Positions 7,115 through 13,813 of a stretch of DNA of 22,999 nucleotides are shown here, in pieces. The position numbers were made by a program, and so were the translations under genes. Origin of the DNA: Lawsonibacter asaccharolyticus (GTDB taxonomy: Bacteria > Bacillota > Clostridia > Oscillospirales > Oscillospiraceae); assembly GCA_003112755.1 (NCBI GenBank), contig BFBT01000007.1, positions 1 through 22,999 on the forward strand, written 5' to 3'. Position 1 is the first letter of the stretch; every line of letters starts with the position of its first letter. The notes under the pieces were generated by a model. The model did no database searches, was not told the DNA's origin, and saw nothing but the letters and a program-made list of their open reading frames with translations.

Positions 7115-7556
7115 TTTTCGTTTTTGGAGCCGATTTCCTACTTTATGGACATACGGGCGGGGAAACAAAAATGTTCTATGATATGGGTAGTTCATCGATG
7201 GATCAAATCCAATCGAATGACCGGCCTGTATGGGATATGCCCCCCGGCGATGTAGCGCGGCGACCTGCGGTGAGGAAATGGAGGAACCTTGACTGCAGCG
7301 AGCGTACCAATGGGGGCGAAACGCCGCTGAAAAAGCCAGGGGCAGGAACGACATTAAGGAGAACCGGCGAATATGGACACCGAATTGATACCGAAACACA
7401 ACAATCCGATAGGGCATAGTCTGCCCTATCCGTACTACTACGGGAGATTTCAGGGCGGCTCTACGGCTGTTTTCCCCTTGAAAATCGCCCCGAAACACAA
7501 CACAAAAATCTGCTGTCCGTCCACTCCGGCTGTTACGGCTGACTGGCGGATTTTTT
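7115..7556 (+). other. Leader region of the Tn1549-like block with hairpins
   Basis: Mostly non-coding. It includes a perfect hairpin GATAGGGCA / TGCCCTATC (7408-7430, 5-base loop) and a second imperfect stem (CCG.CCA..CCG with CGG.....TGG.CGG, 7517-7549) followed by six Ts (7551-7556). The latter looks like an intrinsic terminator or attenuator just before the MPRMSKKRK gene. A short open frame overlaps these structures and is listed separately. Confidence 0.45.
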
Positions 7557-7558
7557 GA
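7373..7558 (+). CDS. Possible 61-aa leader ORF (doubtful)
   Basis: An open frame beginning MDTELIPKHNNPIGHSLPYP with AAGGAG eleven bases upstream. It runs through both hairpins of the leader and ends in the T run at 7551-7556. Composition is not typical of a folded protein and I recognise no family. It could be a leader peptide whose translation controls the attenuator-like structure, or chance. Confidence 0.25.
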   Translation: MDTELIPKHNNPIGHSLPYPYYYGRFQGGSTAVFPLKIAPKHNTKICCPSTPAVTADWRIF

Positions 7559-7572
7559 TGATAGGAGCCAAT

Positions 7573-7754
7573 ATGCCGAGAATGTCAAAAAAGAGGAAGC
7601 TGGAGCTGTCCTTCTTCCTCAACGAGCGCGGGCGGGTGGCGCACAACATCCTTTGCCGGAAATGCCGCCACGCCTGCAACAGAGCTTCCGGGCCATTGTG
7701 ATCCTCTGCCCCCACTACCATTCCAAGCGGGCCAAGGGAAAGGAGGACACCTGA
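7573..7754 (+). pseudogene. Conserved small protein of Tn1549-like elements, one frameshift
   Basis: Starts MPRMSKKRKLELSFFLNERG then RVAHNILCRKCRHAC, with AGGAG five bases upstream of the ATG at 7573. The original frame stops shortly afterwards. One base out of frame the reading continues QSFRAIVILCPHYHSKRAKG and ends KEDT at a TGA (7752-7754) that directly abuts the ATG of the next gene. The restored protein of about 60 residues, with C-x2-C and later cysteine/histidine positions (CRKCRHAC...CPHYH), looks like a small zinc-binding protein. From memory, proteins of this form accompany the RepA-like gene in Tn1549-type conjugative transposons. One missing base between TGCAA and CAGAG would explain the break. 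Confidence 0.7.
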
Positions 7755-8081
7755 ATGAATACGGAATTTATGACCGCCGACACCAACCTGCCGCCCTGTC
7801 TGCCCCTGCCGGGGGCCATGCTGGGGCTGGTGAGCAGTACCGCCAAGGTCATGTATGCCAAGCTGCTGGGCGCTGTTCTCACAGCGGGCGTGGAGGACGC
7901 CAACGGGATGTTATTTGTCCGTTTCCCCCTTGCAGAGCTGGCCGTGGCGCTGGGGCGCAGTACGCAGACCTGCAAGCGGGCCTTGCGGGAGCTGGAGGCC
8001 GCTGGGCTGATCCTGTGGGTGCGTCAGGGAATTGGAGCACCGAACAGGATTTATGTGCTGGTGCCGAAGAAGCGGGATTGA
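7755..8081 (+). CDS. RepA-type winged-helix protein (short form)
   Basis: A 108-residue protein: MNTEFMTADTNLPPCLPLPG, AMLGLVSSTAKVMYAKLLGA, then FVRFPLAELAVALGRSTQTC with a winged helix-turn-helix ending RALRELEAAGLILWVRQGIG and APNRIYVLVPKKRD. This is the N-terminal DNA-binding domain found in replication initiator protein A of Tn1549-like elements; the usual longer C-terminal part is absent. The start directly follows the upstream stop (TGAATG), so coupling is likely. Its last codons contain the -35 box of a promoter. The 3' half is repeated at 13549 and 18097, so this is the most complete of three copies and the likely source of the repeats. Confidence 0.8.
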   Translation: MNTEFMTADTNLPPCLPLPGAMLGLVSSTAKVMYAKLLGAVLTAGVEDANGMLFVRFPLAELAVALGRSTQTCKRALRELEAAGLILWVRQGIGAPNRIYVLVPKKRD

Positions 8082-8182
8082 AGAAAATCCTGTAGCACGG
8101 TATAATGAAAAGTAAGAAATCCTCGCCGCCATACAGTGAGGAACGCCGGGAGGCGGCGAGGAAGTTTGCGAGGGAACACAAT
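7940..8182 (+). repeat. 5' cargo module, copy 1 (most complete)
   Basis: The 3' half of the RepA-type gene, its overlapping promoter, and the segment encoding PPYSEERREAARKFAREHN. It recurs, in part or whole, at 8765-8846, 13549-13690, 18097-18310 and 18463-18545. Each copy lies immediately upstream of a different, mostly AT-rich cargo gene. Confidence 0.75.
8078..8106 (+). promoter_or_regulatory. Cargo promoter inside the repeated 5' module (copy 1)
   Basis: TTGAAG (8078-8083) and TATAAT (8101-8106) lie exactly 17 bases apart, overlapping the stop of the RepA-type gene. The same boxes with the same spacing occur at 18221-18249. It would drive the Imm1-like gene at 8185. Confidence 0.7.
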
Positions 8183-8197
8183 ATATGTGGGTATTAA
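8105..8197 (+). CDS. Short ORF MKSKKSSPPYSEERREAA (module-encoded, 30 aa)
   Basis: A basic 30-residue reading whose core PPYSEERREAARKFAREHN recurs in four places in the window. In the copy at 8645-8846 it forms the C-terminus of a longer, damaged protein (DDDGWGYKTFEIDKGRFCFR before it), so this version is probably a deletion remnant with a fortuitous ATG. That ATG overlaps the TATAAT of the promoter, so only read-through transcripts could express it. It ends inside the Imm1-like gene. Confidence 0.35.
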   Translation: MKSKKSSPPYSEERREAARKFAREHNICGY

Positions 8198-8550
8198 AAT
8201 GGAATTTAACAGGTAAGCTGGTAACATCTTCTTGTGATGAAGTGATTAAAAAAATCAACAGTTTAAATCAAGAATACCAAGACAAACAACCTGTTATTAT
8301 TGAAATCGAAACATCTTCAAAAAAATCTTTGACAATAGGCGTAGGTACTAAAGAAGGCTTAAGCTGCCTGGTATACTTTCCTTTCCCAGATGGTTTAGGA
8401 TCTATGCACCCTGTTCCCCACAATAGTCAATATCGCGATTGCGATAAAAGTATATTTTTTTGGCTAAATTCTTACGACTCAGAATTTGAAATGAAAGATT
8501 TGATTACTTATGAAGAAGCAGTAAATGAAGTGATATTTTTTGCAAAATGA
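8185..8550 (+). CDS. Imm1-like immunity protein
   Basis: A 121-residue, AT-rich gene unlike its GC-rich flanks. It reads MWVLKWNLTGKLVTSSCDEV, IIEIETSSKKSLTIGVGTKE, then GLSCLVYFPFPDGLGSMHPV and later SIFFWLNSYDSEFEMKDLIT followed by YEEAVNEVIFFAK. The order (L-T-I-G-x-G, then x-L-x-Y-F, a central loop, and a C-terminal helix with Y-E-E-A-x-x-E) matches my recollection of the Imm1 family, immunity proteins for polymorphic toxins. No cognate toxin is present, so it would be an orphan immunity gene protecting against kin or neighbour toxins (inference). The start at 8185 uses GCGAGGGAA from the repeated module as its ribosome binding site, ten bases away, and the promoter at 8078-8106 lies just upstream. 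Confidence 0.6.
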   Translation: MWVLKWNLTGKLVTSSCDEVIKKINSLNQEYQDKQPVIIEIETSSKKSLTIGVGTKEGLSCLVYFPFPDGLGSMHPVPHNSQYRDCDKSIFFWLNSYDSEFEMKDLITYEEAVNEVIFFAK

Positions 8551-8583
8551 TGATGTTAGTGCTAATTTAAGCTGGGAGCCAGA

Positions 8584-8621
8584 TTGACTATTGAATAATC
8601 GTAAAATCCCTTTAGGAATTA
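8584..8621 (+). repeat. Shared cargo 3' element, copy near Imm1-like gene
   Basis: TTGACTATTGAATAATCGTA followed by AAATCCCTTTAGGAATTAG. A closely related stretch occurs at 16582-16618 behind the DUF1266 gene, and its CCCTTTAGGAA core recurs in the hairpin at 9479-9517 behind the SUKH gene. Confidence 0.5.
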
Positions 8622-8644
8622 GTCCAACTCATAAAAATCAAGAG

Positions 8645-8846
8645 AACAGCAGAAACAGACTGGGAGCCTACGCCCGCCGCTGGCCGGAGTTGCCGAAAGG
8701 TGGACGATGACGGCTGGGGTTACAAGACCTTTGAGATCGACAAGGGCCGCTTCTGTTTCCGGCTGACCGCGCCATACAGCGAGGAACGCCGGGAGGCGGC
8801 AAGGAAGTTTGCGAGGGAACACAATGCCATAGCGAACTTCAAGTGA
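8645..8846 (+). pseudogene. C-terminal fragment of a mobile-element gene, frameshifted
   Basis: The reading NSRNRLGAYARRWPELPKG changes frame at about 8700 to DDDGWGYKTFEIDKGRFCFR, then LTAPYSEERREAARKFAREH and NAIANFK before the TGA at 8844-8846. There is no start or ribosome binding site, so this is the 3' end of a longer gene. Its last part is the repeated PYSEERREAARKFAREHN segment, which suggests that the repeat comes from the C-terminus of this unknown protein. I do not recognise the family. It sits directly upstream of the SUKH gene, as the equivalent segment does for the other cargo genes. Confidence 0.6.
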
Positions 8847-8872
8847 AAGAGTTAGAGGCAAGGAGGGACTTT

Positions 8873-9487
8873 ATGGACACCTTTATAGACAAATGCTTTA
8901 ATTCTTTGAGCAGTAATTTCCCGGAGAAATTTTTGGATGGCTTGCAAAAATCAACAATTACAGATAAGGATATTCATGTGGCGGAAGAAAATTTAGGATA
9001 TAGGTTTCCTACAATTTTTAAGGACTTTTTGAAAAGTTATGTTTGCCCATTCATGTGCTTATATGGGAAGTTTAGCGGCTATTCAGCAAGGAGAGGTTTA
9101 ACTTACTCCGTTGAAGATGAAGAATATAAATATATTGAAGATAAACTTCCATTCTCCGTTATTAAATTGCAGTTAGAGGGCTTTCCAAAAGAGCCAGAAA
9201 AGATTGCAGAGTATATTGAATTAGTTACATGGAATGAAGCCGCTCAATTTGGATATTTGTATATCGGGGAATTTTACGGTGACTATCAACTTTTCTATAA
9301 CTTAATTACGGATGAAATTATTCAAATAGACCATGAAGAAACACCCTTTCCCCCACAAGCTCAAGACGATATGGAGGAATATGCCACTGTACTTTTTAAG
9401 TCATTTTCTGATTTTTTGCGTTGCTTCTTTTTAGGTGATATTTATAATGAAGACACATTAGAATTTGAAGGCGGACGAGAAGCCTAA
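8873..9487 (+). CDS. SUKH (SMI1/KNR4)-like immunity protein
   Basis: A 204-residue, AT-rich gene. After an N-terminal helix (MDTFIDKCFNSLSSNFPEKF) it shows the SUKH signature DKDIHVAEENLGYRFPTIFK followed by DFLKSYVCPFMCLYGKF (the I..AE..LG..FP..f..FL..Y motif), a middle part with LYIGEFYGDYQLFYNLITDE typical of the later beta strands, and an acidic tail. SUKH proteins are immunity proteins for nuclease and other polymorphic toxins. AGGAGGG sits six bases upstream of the ATG at 8873, which fixes the start. No toxin is adjacent. The gene follows a copy of the repeated segment and is followed by a perfect 18-bp hairpin and a terminator that is duplicated at 16672. It is intact. Confidence 0.7.
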   Translation: MDTFIDKCFNSLSSNFPEKFLDGLQKSTITDKDIHVAEENLGYRFPTIFKDFLKSYVCPFMCLYGKFSGYSARRGLTYSVEDEEYKYIEDKLPFSVIKLQLEGFPKEPEKIAEYIELVTWNEAAQFGYLYIGEFYGDYQLFYNLITDEIIQIDHEETPFPPQAQDDMEEYATVLFKSFSDFLRCFFLGDIYNEDTLEFEGGREA

Positions 9488-9517
9488 ACCCTTTAGGAAC
9501 TAAAGGGTTTAGGCTTC
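9479..9517. repeat. Perfect 18-bp stem hairpin over the SUKH stop codon
   Basis: GAAGCCTAAACCCTTTAG (9479-9496) and CTAAAGGGTTTAGGCTTC (9500-9517) are exact complements around GAA. The SUKH stop codon lies in the left arm. There is no T run, so it is not a standard terminator. It contains the CCCTTTAGGAA core also found behind the Imm1-like gene. Confidence 0.7.
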
Positions 9518-9568
9518 TATACATAGCCTAACGGCCATGTATTCGTGCGCTCTGCGAGGCGGGACGGG

Positions 9569-9604
9569 ACGGCGGATTGCCAGATGGAGCAACTCGCCGT
9601 TTTT
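9569..9604 (+). terminator. Intrinsic terminator of the 3' module (copy 1)
   Basis: ACGGCG pairs with CGCCGT, with an inner TTGC/GCAA pairing around CAGATGGA, followed by TTTTT. The surrounding 100 or so bases recur at 16625-16740, so the terminator belongs to a repeated 3' module. Confidence 0.65.
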
Positions 9605-10122
9605 GCGTCGCTGCGCTCCGTCCAAGGGGCTGGTCTCGCCTGCCAGCTCGGTCGGCGCTTCAAGGCGTTTCACGCCTTGAGGTCGCCACCGGCGACCCGC
9701 GCCCCCTTGCGCGGCTTATGCCGCTTACTGCGTCTGTCCCCCTTCCGAGGGCCTTATAACGAACACCAACACCCTGACCGCTCACCGGGAACGCCCCAGA
9801 GGACGGTCTTTTTTTCACCCATTTTCAGCAAGGGAAGGCAACACCTTTTACATTTCCCGCCGCAGACAGGAGCAGACCCACACCCAACGCTGGGACAGGG
9901 ATATGGAGCGGTAAGGGACTTCCTATTTCCTGCCACCGGTGTTAAAATGAAATCAGTCTTACGGGCTGCGCCCCGCTGGGACAAAGTGTCCCAAAGCCGG
10001 GGGCATGATCTCCCCGCCCAACCTCTGGCCTTTTGTCCAGCCAGCGGACGGCTTGCCAAAGAGAAAGAGGGAATTGTGATAAAAGATAAAAACCGCAACA
10101 AAAAATCAATCCAGCCGCAGCT
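9605..10122. other. Gene-free mobile-element backbone segment
   Basis: GC-rich, with no convincing gene. The long plus-strand open frame across it is low-complexity and has no ribosome binding site. It holds the palindrome TGGGACA-AAG-TGTCCCA (9977-9993) and the CCTCTGG...TTTGTCCAGCC motif (10022-10042), which is also found at 6156 and 13431. It resembles intergenic backbone of a conjugative element; an origin of transfer cannot be shown. Confidence 0.4.
9977..9993. repeat. Palindrome TGGGACA-AAG-TGTCCCA
   Basis: Perfect 7-bp arms around AAG. Related half-sites occur at 5534-5565. A protein-binding site is likely, but its partner is unknown. Confidence 0.5.
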
Positions 10123-10563
10123 GTGATTGCCGTTTTTCTGTGGGTAATCGTCCTAACGATAGTTCTCCATGCTTATTGTCAACAGGGTGGGACGCTTGCA
10201 AAGGTTGTGGAAGTGGCGTTGATTGTACTTACCCTGGTGGATTTATCGCCTGTATCGTCATTTATGTTATCCCGATCCGGCGTTTGGCAGCGCGAATTGA
10301 CAAGGCAGCTTTTCAGTATCAGTTGACCCATGACGGGGAGGCATATCTGGCTGAATTGGAAGAATGCAAGGAAATGCCCGGCGTGAAACGAGCTGTCTTT
10401 ATGATGTGCCAGCAAAAGACTACTTGGAGGTTTTGAGAATCAGGGCTCTTCGGGAGATGGGCCGGACAGCCGAGAGCCGCGCTCTGCTGGAAACAGTAAA
10501 ACAGGAAACTACCAACGATTTGACGCGGCAGGCATTAAAAACAGAGGAAGAACAACTACCATA
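10123..10563 (+). pseudogene. Membrane-anchored protein, two frameshifts, unrecognised
   Basis: About 140 residues when restored from three frames: a hydrophobic N-terminus (VIAVFLWVIVLTIVLHAYCQ, then VVEVALIVLTLVDLSP), then IVIYVIPIRRLAARIDKAAF and QYQLTHDGEAYLAELEECKE, and finally YDVPAKDYLEVLRIRALREM followed by GRTAESRALLETVKQET and a stop at 10561. The breaks lie near 10260 and 10400. Two membrane spans followed by a helical, charged domain are likely. The start is unsure; GTG at 10123 is the first candidate and has no clear ribosome binding site. Its end lies about 30 bases ahead of the lipoprotein gene, so the two may have been co-transcribed. I do not recognise the family. Confidence 0.5.
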
Positions 10564-10594
10564 AGCCAAGCACAGGCTTTCAGGAGGAGCAACC

Positions 10595-11682
10595 ATGGAA
10601 AAACGAATGAAGCGGCGATTATGCCTGACTGTCATGGCGGCCCTGATGCTGCTGGTTCTGACGGGCTGCTATCACCCCGCCAGCCGCGGGGAGCTGATCG
10701 AATGGTTCCAAGAAACCTATACTGATGCGCCGTTGGTGGTTTCCCGGGAATGGGTGGAGGGCCGTGGGGCGGGCGGTAGCTATGAGGCATATCTCAAGGA
10801 CAAGCCGGATCTGGTGTTTCACTTGGAAAGCAAATGGGTCTATGTGGGAGAACACGCCGAGTACCACAATGCCACCGATTTTAGCCGGGTCTACGGCGAA
10901 TACTATCTGGCCGAGTACCAGATAGAGCGGCCCTCCAATACTGGCAAGTTGTTAAAGACCATTGGGATCAGGAGAGTTTCACTCTGGAGACCGTCTATGA
11001 CAACCCGGAGGGTTTGGAGGCAGCGGCAGCGGAGCTTTTGGATTTCCACGCTTTTCTGGCGGAGCAGTGCCCGGAGGCGGATGTGCGGTACCTGTTCACC
11101 TTCCGCTCCCCGGTCTGCCCAGATCGGCCCAGTGTGTCGCTTGGCTCTGGTGTTGTGTACCTGTCAGCAGGAGCGGGGATGGGGCCATCCGGCAGGAGAT
11201 CGGGGACTTGACAGCGGAACTGGCGGTGTGGTCTGTGTCCTACGGCCTCCATCCGGAGTGGTTCTCTCCGGAGGAAGATGGAGGCAGCCCTGGACTACAC
11301 CCAGACGCCGGAATACGACGGCCAGAACATCTACATCGGGGCATGGCTTGTCTCCGATCCGGAGCGGGGTGATCTGCGAGTCCCCGCTCACCGCCCGGAA
11401 AGCGAGCGGTACACCTTTGCTGAAATTTACCGGCTGCTGGAGGCCTGGAGTGGGAAACTTTGGAAGGCACCGAGACAGACTTTTCTTTCACCCGGAGCGG
11501 ACGGAAGCCTCTATGCCCTTTCCTATGACTTGTGGGAGGACGAGTATGGACATATGCTCAGCCGCTGTACGAAGGACGGTGAGCCGCCGCAAAACTGCCC
11601 GGACGATGGTACGTTCCCCATCTGGTGGAGCCTGGAGGAGATGACCGGCCTGGAGTTCCAAACGGGGAACGAACCACAATAA
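10595..11682 (+). pseudogene. Lipoprotein gene with several frameshifts
   Basis: The N-terminus MEKRMKRRLCLTVMAALMLL followed by VLTGC is a clear lipoprotein signal peptide with lipobox LTGC (lipidated Cys25). The mature part starts YHPASRGELIEWFQETYTDA. The frame is lost near 10920, where the next frame reads DRAALQYWQVVKDHWDQESF and EAAAAELLDFHAFLAEQCPE, again near 11170 (GDGAIRQEIGDLTAELAVWS), and again near 11275 (MEAALDYTQTPEYDGQNIYI, then WLVSDPERGDL and a C-terminus ending MTGLEFQTGNEPQ). A further pair of shifts between 11450 and 11490 is possible. The restored protein is about 360 residues. GGAGG lies upstream of the ATG. The family is unknown to me. A second, shorter relative lies at 11876. 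Indels, not nonsense changes, are what break it. Confidence 0.7.
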
Positions 11683-11875
11683 CCTACCCGCGGCCCCGGC
11701 CCTGACGGAATTGTGGGAGCTGCCTTCTGGCCCAGGAGAAGAGCTTCCGTAGGCTGATACTTCGCCGATACGCAACAGAACCGCCGGGAGCTTTGGGTCG
11801 CTGAACAGGTTTTTATAGAGGAAATGTCCTAAATATTTATTACATATATCGTTGAACTCAAAGGAGGGACAGGTG

Positions 11876-12117
11876 GTGAGAAAAAAGAGGAAAAGTATGT
11901 TTGGGCGCGACGGCGGTGCTGTGTACTCTGTCCGGTTGCGGACGTCCGTCATGCCACCCGCGGGGAACTGATCGACTGGTTCCGGGGGAACTACGATGGG
12001 AAATGTGATTTATCTGGAAGGACAGCCGGAGCACACGGCACTATCTATGGCAATGGGCTGACAGACACTTTGATCAGCGGCCCTCCTTTTGAGCGGTTCT
12101 CAGCTTGCGAAAACTGA
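11876..12117 (+). pseudogene. Paralogous lipoprotein fragment
   Basis: The reading TAVLCTLSGCGRPSCHPRGE then LIDWFRGNYDGKCDLSGRTA matches the start of the lipoprotein at 10595 (LTGC...PASRGELIEWFQETYTD), with a lipobox-like LSGC. The first codons (GTGAGAAAAAAGAGG, after AAGGAGGGAC) are out of frame with it, so at least one indel is present. The reading ends at 12115-12117. It is a degraded tandem duplicate, and only the first quarter of the protein is recognisable. Confidence 0.6.
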
Positions 12118-12538
12118 TCAGGAAAAGAGGCTTATTGTATGGCTGGCGGAAAAGGATCAAAGTGCAGTTGGTATGGGAAACCGTGGGCTTTTCCGTCCTG
12201 GATATGCCATGGGACAGGAACACCCTTGAGCAGAATCGGTCATTTCTGCGCAGGACAGTTGAGCAGGCGAAACTGAGGAGAGGATGGGAGCTGCTTGACT
12301 ACCAGCCTTCGGAGGAATTGCTTCTTCCCAGTCTGGAGAAGTTCTTATTCCTGATCGCGCCAATTAAAACAGGCAGGTATACAGCCGGATTGTTTAGAAA
12401 GCATGGCTCGCAGAGGCCGCAGAAATGACCCGGTAAGATGCGGCTTTCCGCGCTGCCCCAGGCATCACACGCTGCTGACCGTATTTGGCTGTCAGATTTG
12501 CAACCATGATCATTCGGATAATCGGGGGATTGAATGGA
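12118..12538 (+). other. Degraded stretch between lipoprotein remnant and next gene
   Basis: No intact gene. An open frame of 107 codons at 12105-12428 includes protein-like text (RTVEQAKLRRGWELLDYQPS, then LLPSLEKFLFLIAPIKT) but has no good start or ribosome binding site and may be a frameshifted remnant. Nothing else is recognisable. Confidence 0.35.
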
Positions 12539-13101
12539 ATGGCCGCGAAATTTGAAGTTTACATTGTAAGCGGGAACTATCTCAGCATTCAATTATGTCA
12601 AGCGATATTCCCTCATGTGGGTGAAATACAGTTTTCTGGAACATGCACCCGTCTGGGATAGCTGGCAGCCAACCAAAGAAATCATGGTTTATCTACAAGA
12701 TGACAAGGAAATGGAAGCCTGCCTGAGCAGCGGCAAAATCCTTCACTTTTATGGCGCAGCAGGCCCCCCACATGATCGGAGCAAGGCAGTATTTTGAATA
12801 TGGTGTGTTTTGCACAGAGCTATGGATCGACACATCACGTTTGCCTGACTTGGATACGAATATGCCAAATGATTTTTGTAATTCTTTTTGCCAGTCCGTC
12901 AGAAGGAATATGCTGGGGCTGGATCAAACAGTGGAGATGAAATTCTTTGCTATGGGCACAGAAATGAGCATTGACTTTTCTGAACAGCTGGAAGAGTGTA
13001 TCAATGAAAAGCCATGGTGTCATGTGCTATTGGAGCGAGAAAACCGGCAACCATTAAAAGCGGAGAAATCGTGGCTCCGAGCCATGAAGCACAGGCTTTA
13101 A
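12539..13101 (+). pseudogene. Unrecognised cytosolic protein, two frameshifts
   Basis: Restored length is about 185 residues: MAAKFEVYIVSGNYLSIQLC, QAIFPHVGEIQFSGTCT, then in the next frame DSWQPTKEIMVYLQDDKEME and ACLSSGKILHFYGA, and in the third frame MIGARQYFEYGVFCTELWID through to WLRAMKHRL. Breaks lie near 12650 and 12755. It has no signal peptide or membrane span; it looks like a compact alpha/beta protein such as an immunity protein, but I recognise no family. GGGGG precedes the ATG at 12539. The last codons overlap the AAGCACAGGCTTTAAGGAGG block that also precedes the lipoprotein at 10595, so the downstream gene was probably translated from the same message. Confidence 0.55.
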
Positions 13102-13114
13102 GGAGGGATAGGTG

Positions 13115-13380
13115 GTGACAAAGAAAGAAAATATTGCCTAATTGTAGGTGGAACCGTTATCCTGGCTATCGTCTTGCTTTTCTGCTTTATTCCTTATTAT
13201 ATCCGTTTCACATTTTTTTACTGTCAGAAAATGAGGTGTTGGCAGGACTTGAGGCACGCTATGGCATGGAATTCGAGGTACAGGATGTGCAGCCGGATAA
13301 AAAATGTAGAGACACTTCTGTAAAAGGCACAACAGATTATCAATGATGGTTATGATTATTACGCTATGCATGGGAAAAAT
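13115..13380 (+). pseudogene. Single-span membrane protein remnant, multiple frameshifts
   Basis: After AAGGAGGGATAGGTG, a GTG start gives VTKKENIA and then a stop. One frame over, the reading is LIVGGTVILAIVLLFCFIPY, a membrane anchor, followed by YIRFTFFYCQK. Another frame continues VLAGLEARYGMEFEVQDVQP and DKK, and a final fragment reads INDGYDYYAMHGKN. At least three shifts are needed. It was probably a small anchored extracytoplasmic protein like its lipoprotein neighbours. The family is unknown. Confidence 0.5.
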
Positions 13381-13394
13381 CTGCCCTTGATTTC

Positions 13395-13414
13395 GCTCTA
13401 AATCAGTTTAGAGC
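13395..13414. repeat. Perfect 8-bp hairpin
   Basis: GCTCTAAA (13395-13402) and TTTAGAGC (13407-13414) around TCAG. It lies at the 3' end of the lipoprotein/membrane gene group, in the same relative place as the larger TAAA-containing hairpin behind the SUKH gene. Confidence 0.5.
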
Positions 13415-13548
13415 TTAACCATAGCCTCCACCTCTGGAAACTTTGTCCAGCCAGAAACGGACAACCAAACACTACTCACCAAGGTGCGGCCAGCAGACCG
13501 CGCCTTTCCTATGCCTGAAACTGCCCCCCCCGCGAATTTCCCCTCGCA

Positions 13549-13690
13549 GAACCGACCGTGGCGCTGGGGCGCAGTACGCAGACCTGTAAGCGGGCCTTGC
13601 GGGAGCTGGGACGATGGACTCTGATCCTGCGGGTGCGCTGGGAAATCAGAGCGCTGAACAGGATTTATGTCCTCATTCCAAGAAGATTAA
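13549..13690 (+). pseudogene. RepA-type winged-helix fragment (5' module, copy 2)
   Basis: The reading VALGRSTQTCKRALRELGRW then TLILRVRWEIRALNRIYVLI and PRRLN is the second half of the protein at 7755. It has no start codon or ribosome binding site, its 5' part is missing and it has diverged in the middle, so it is non-functional as a gene. It lies immediately upstream of the LemA operon promoter, as the other copies lie upstream of their cargo. Confidence 0.75.
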
Positions 13691-13729
13691 ACCGTTGAAA
13701 AACAGAAGAATAAGCCGCCCAAAACAGTT

Positions 13730-13757
13730 TTACAAAAGATTTCAGGTTTGCTATAAT
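13730..13757 (+). promoter_or_regulatory. Promoter of the LemA-DUF3137-DUF1266 operon
   Basis: TTACAA (13730-13735) and TATAAT (13752-13757) with a 16-base spacer, about 55 bases ahead of the LemA start. It is not the same sequence as the TTGAAG promoter of the other modules. Confidence 0.55.
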
Positions 13758-13813
13758 AAACGCAGGAAATTGAGAGTTTTGACTAATATTTCAATGTGCG
13801 GGAGGGTTTCATA

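Noticed and set aside
7755..8081. Functional plasmid-type replication initiator
   Set aside because: Only the winged-helix N-terminal domain is present. Without the C-terminal part or iterons nearby, an origin of replication is not supported.
9760..10080. Possible origin of transfer near the GGGACA/TGTCCC palindrome
   Set aside because: No relaxase or MobC-like gene is in the window and no known nick-site motif is recognisable.
9545..10126. 193-codon plus-strand open frame in the gene-free backbone
   Set aside because: It has low-complexity composition and no ribosome binding site, and it runs through a terminator hairpin and a palindrome.
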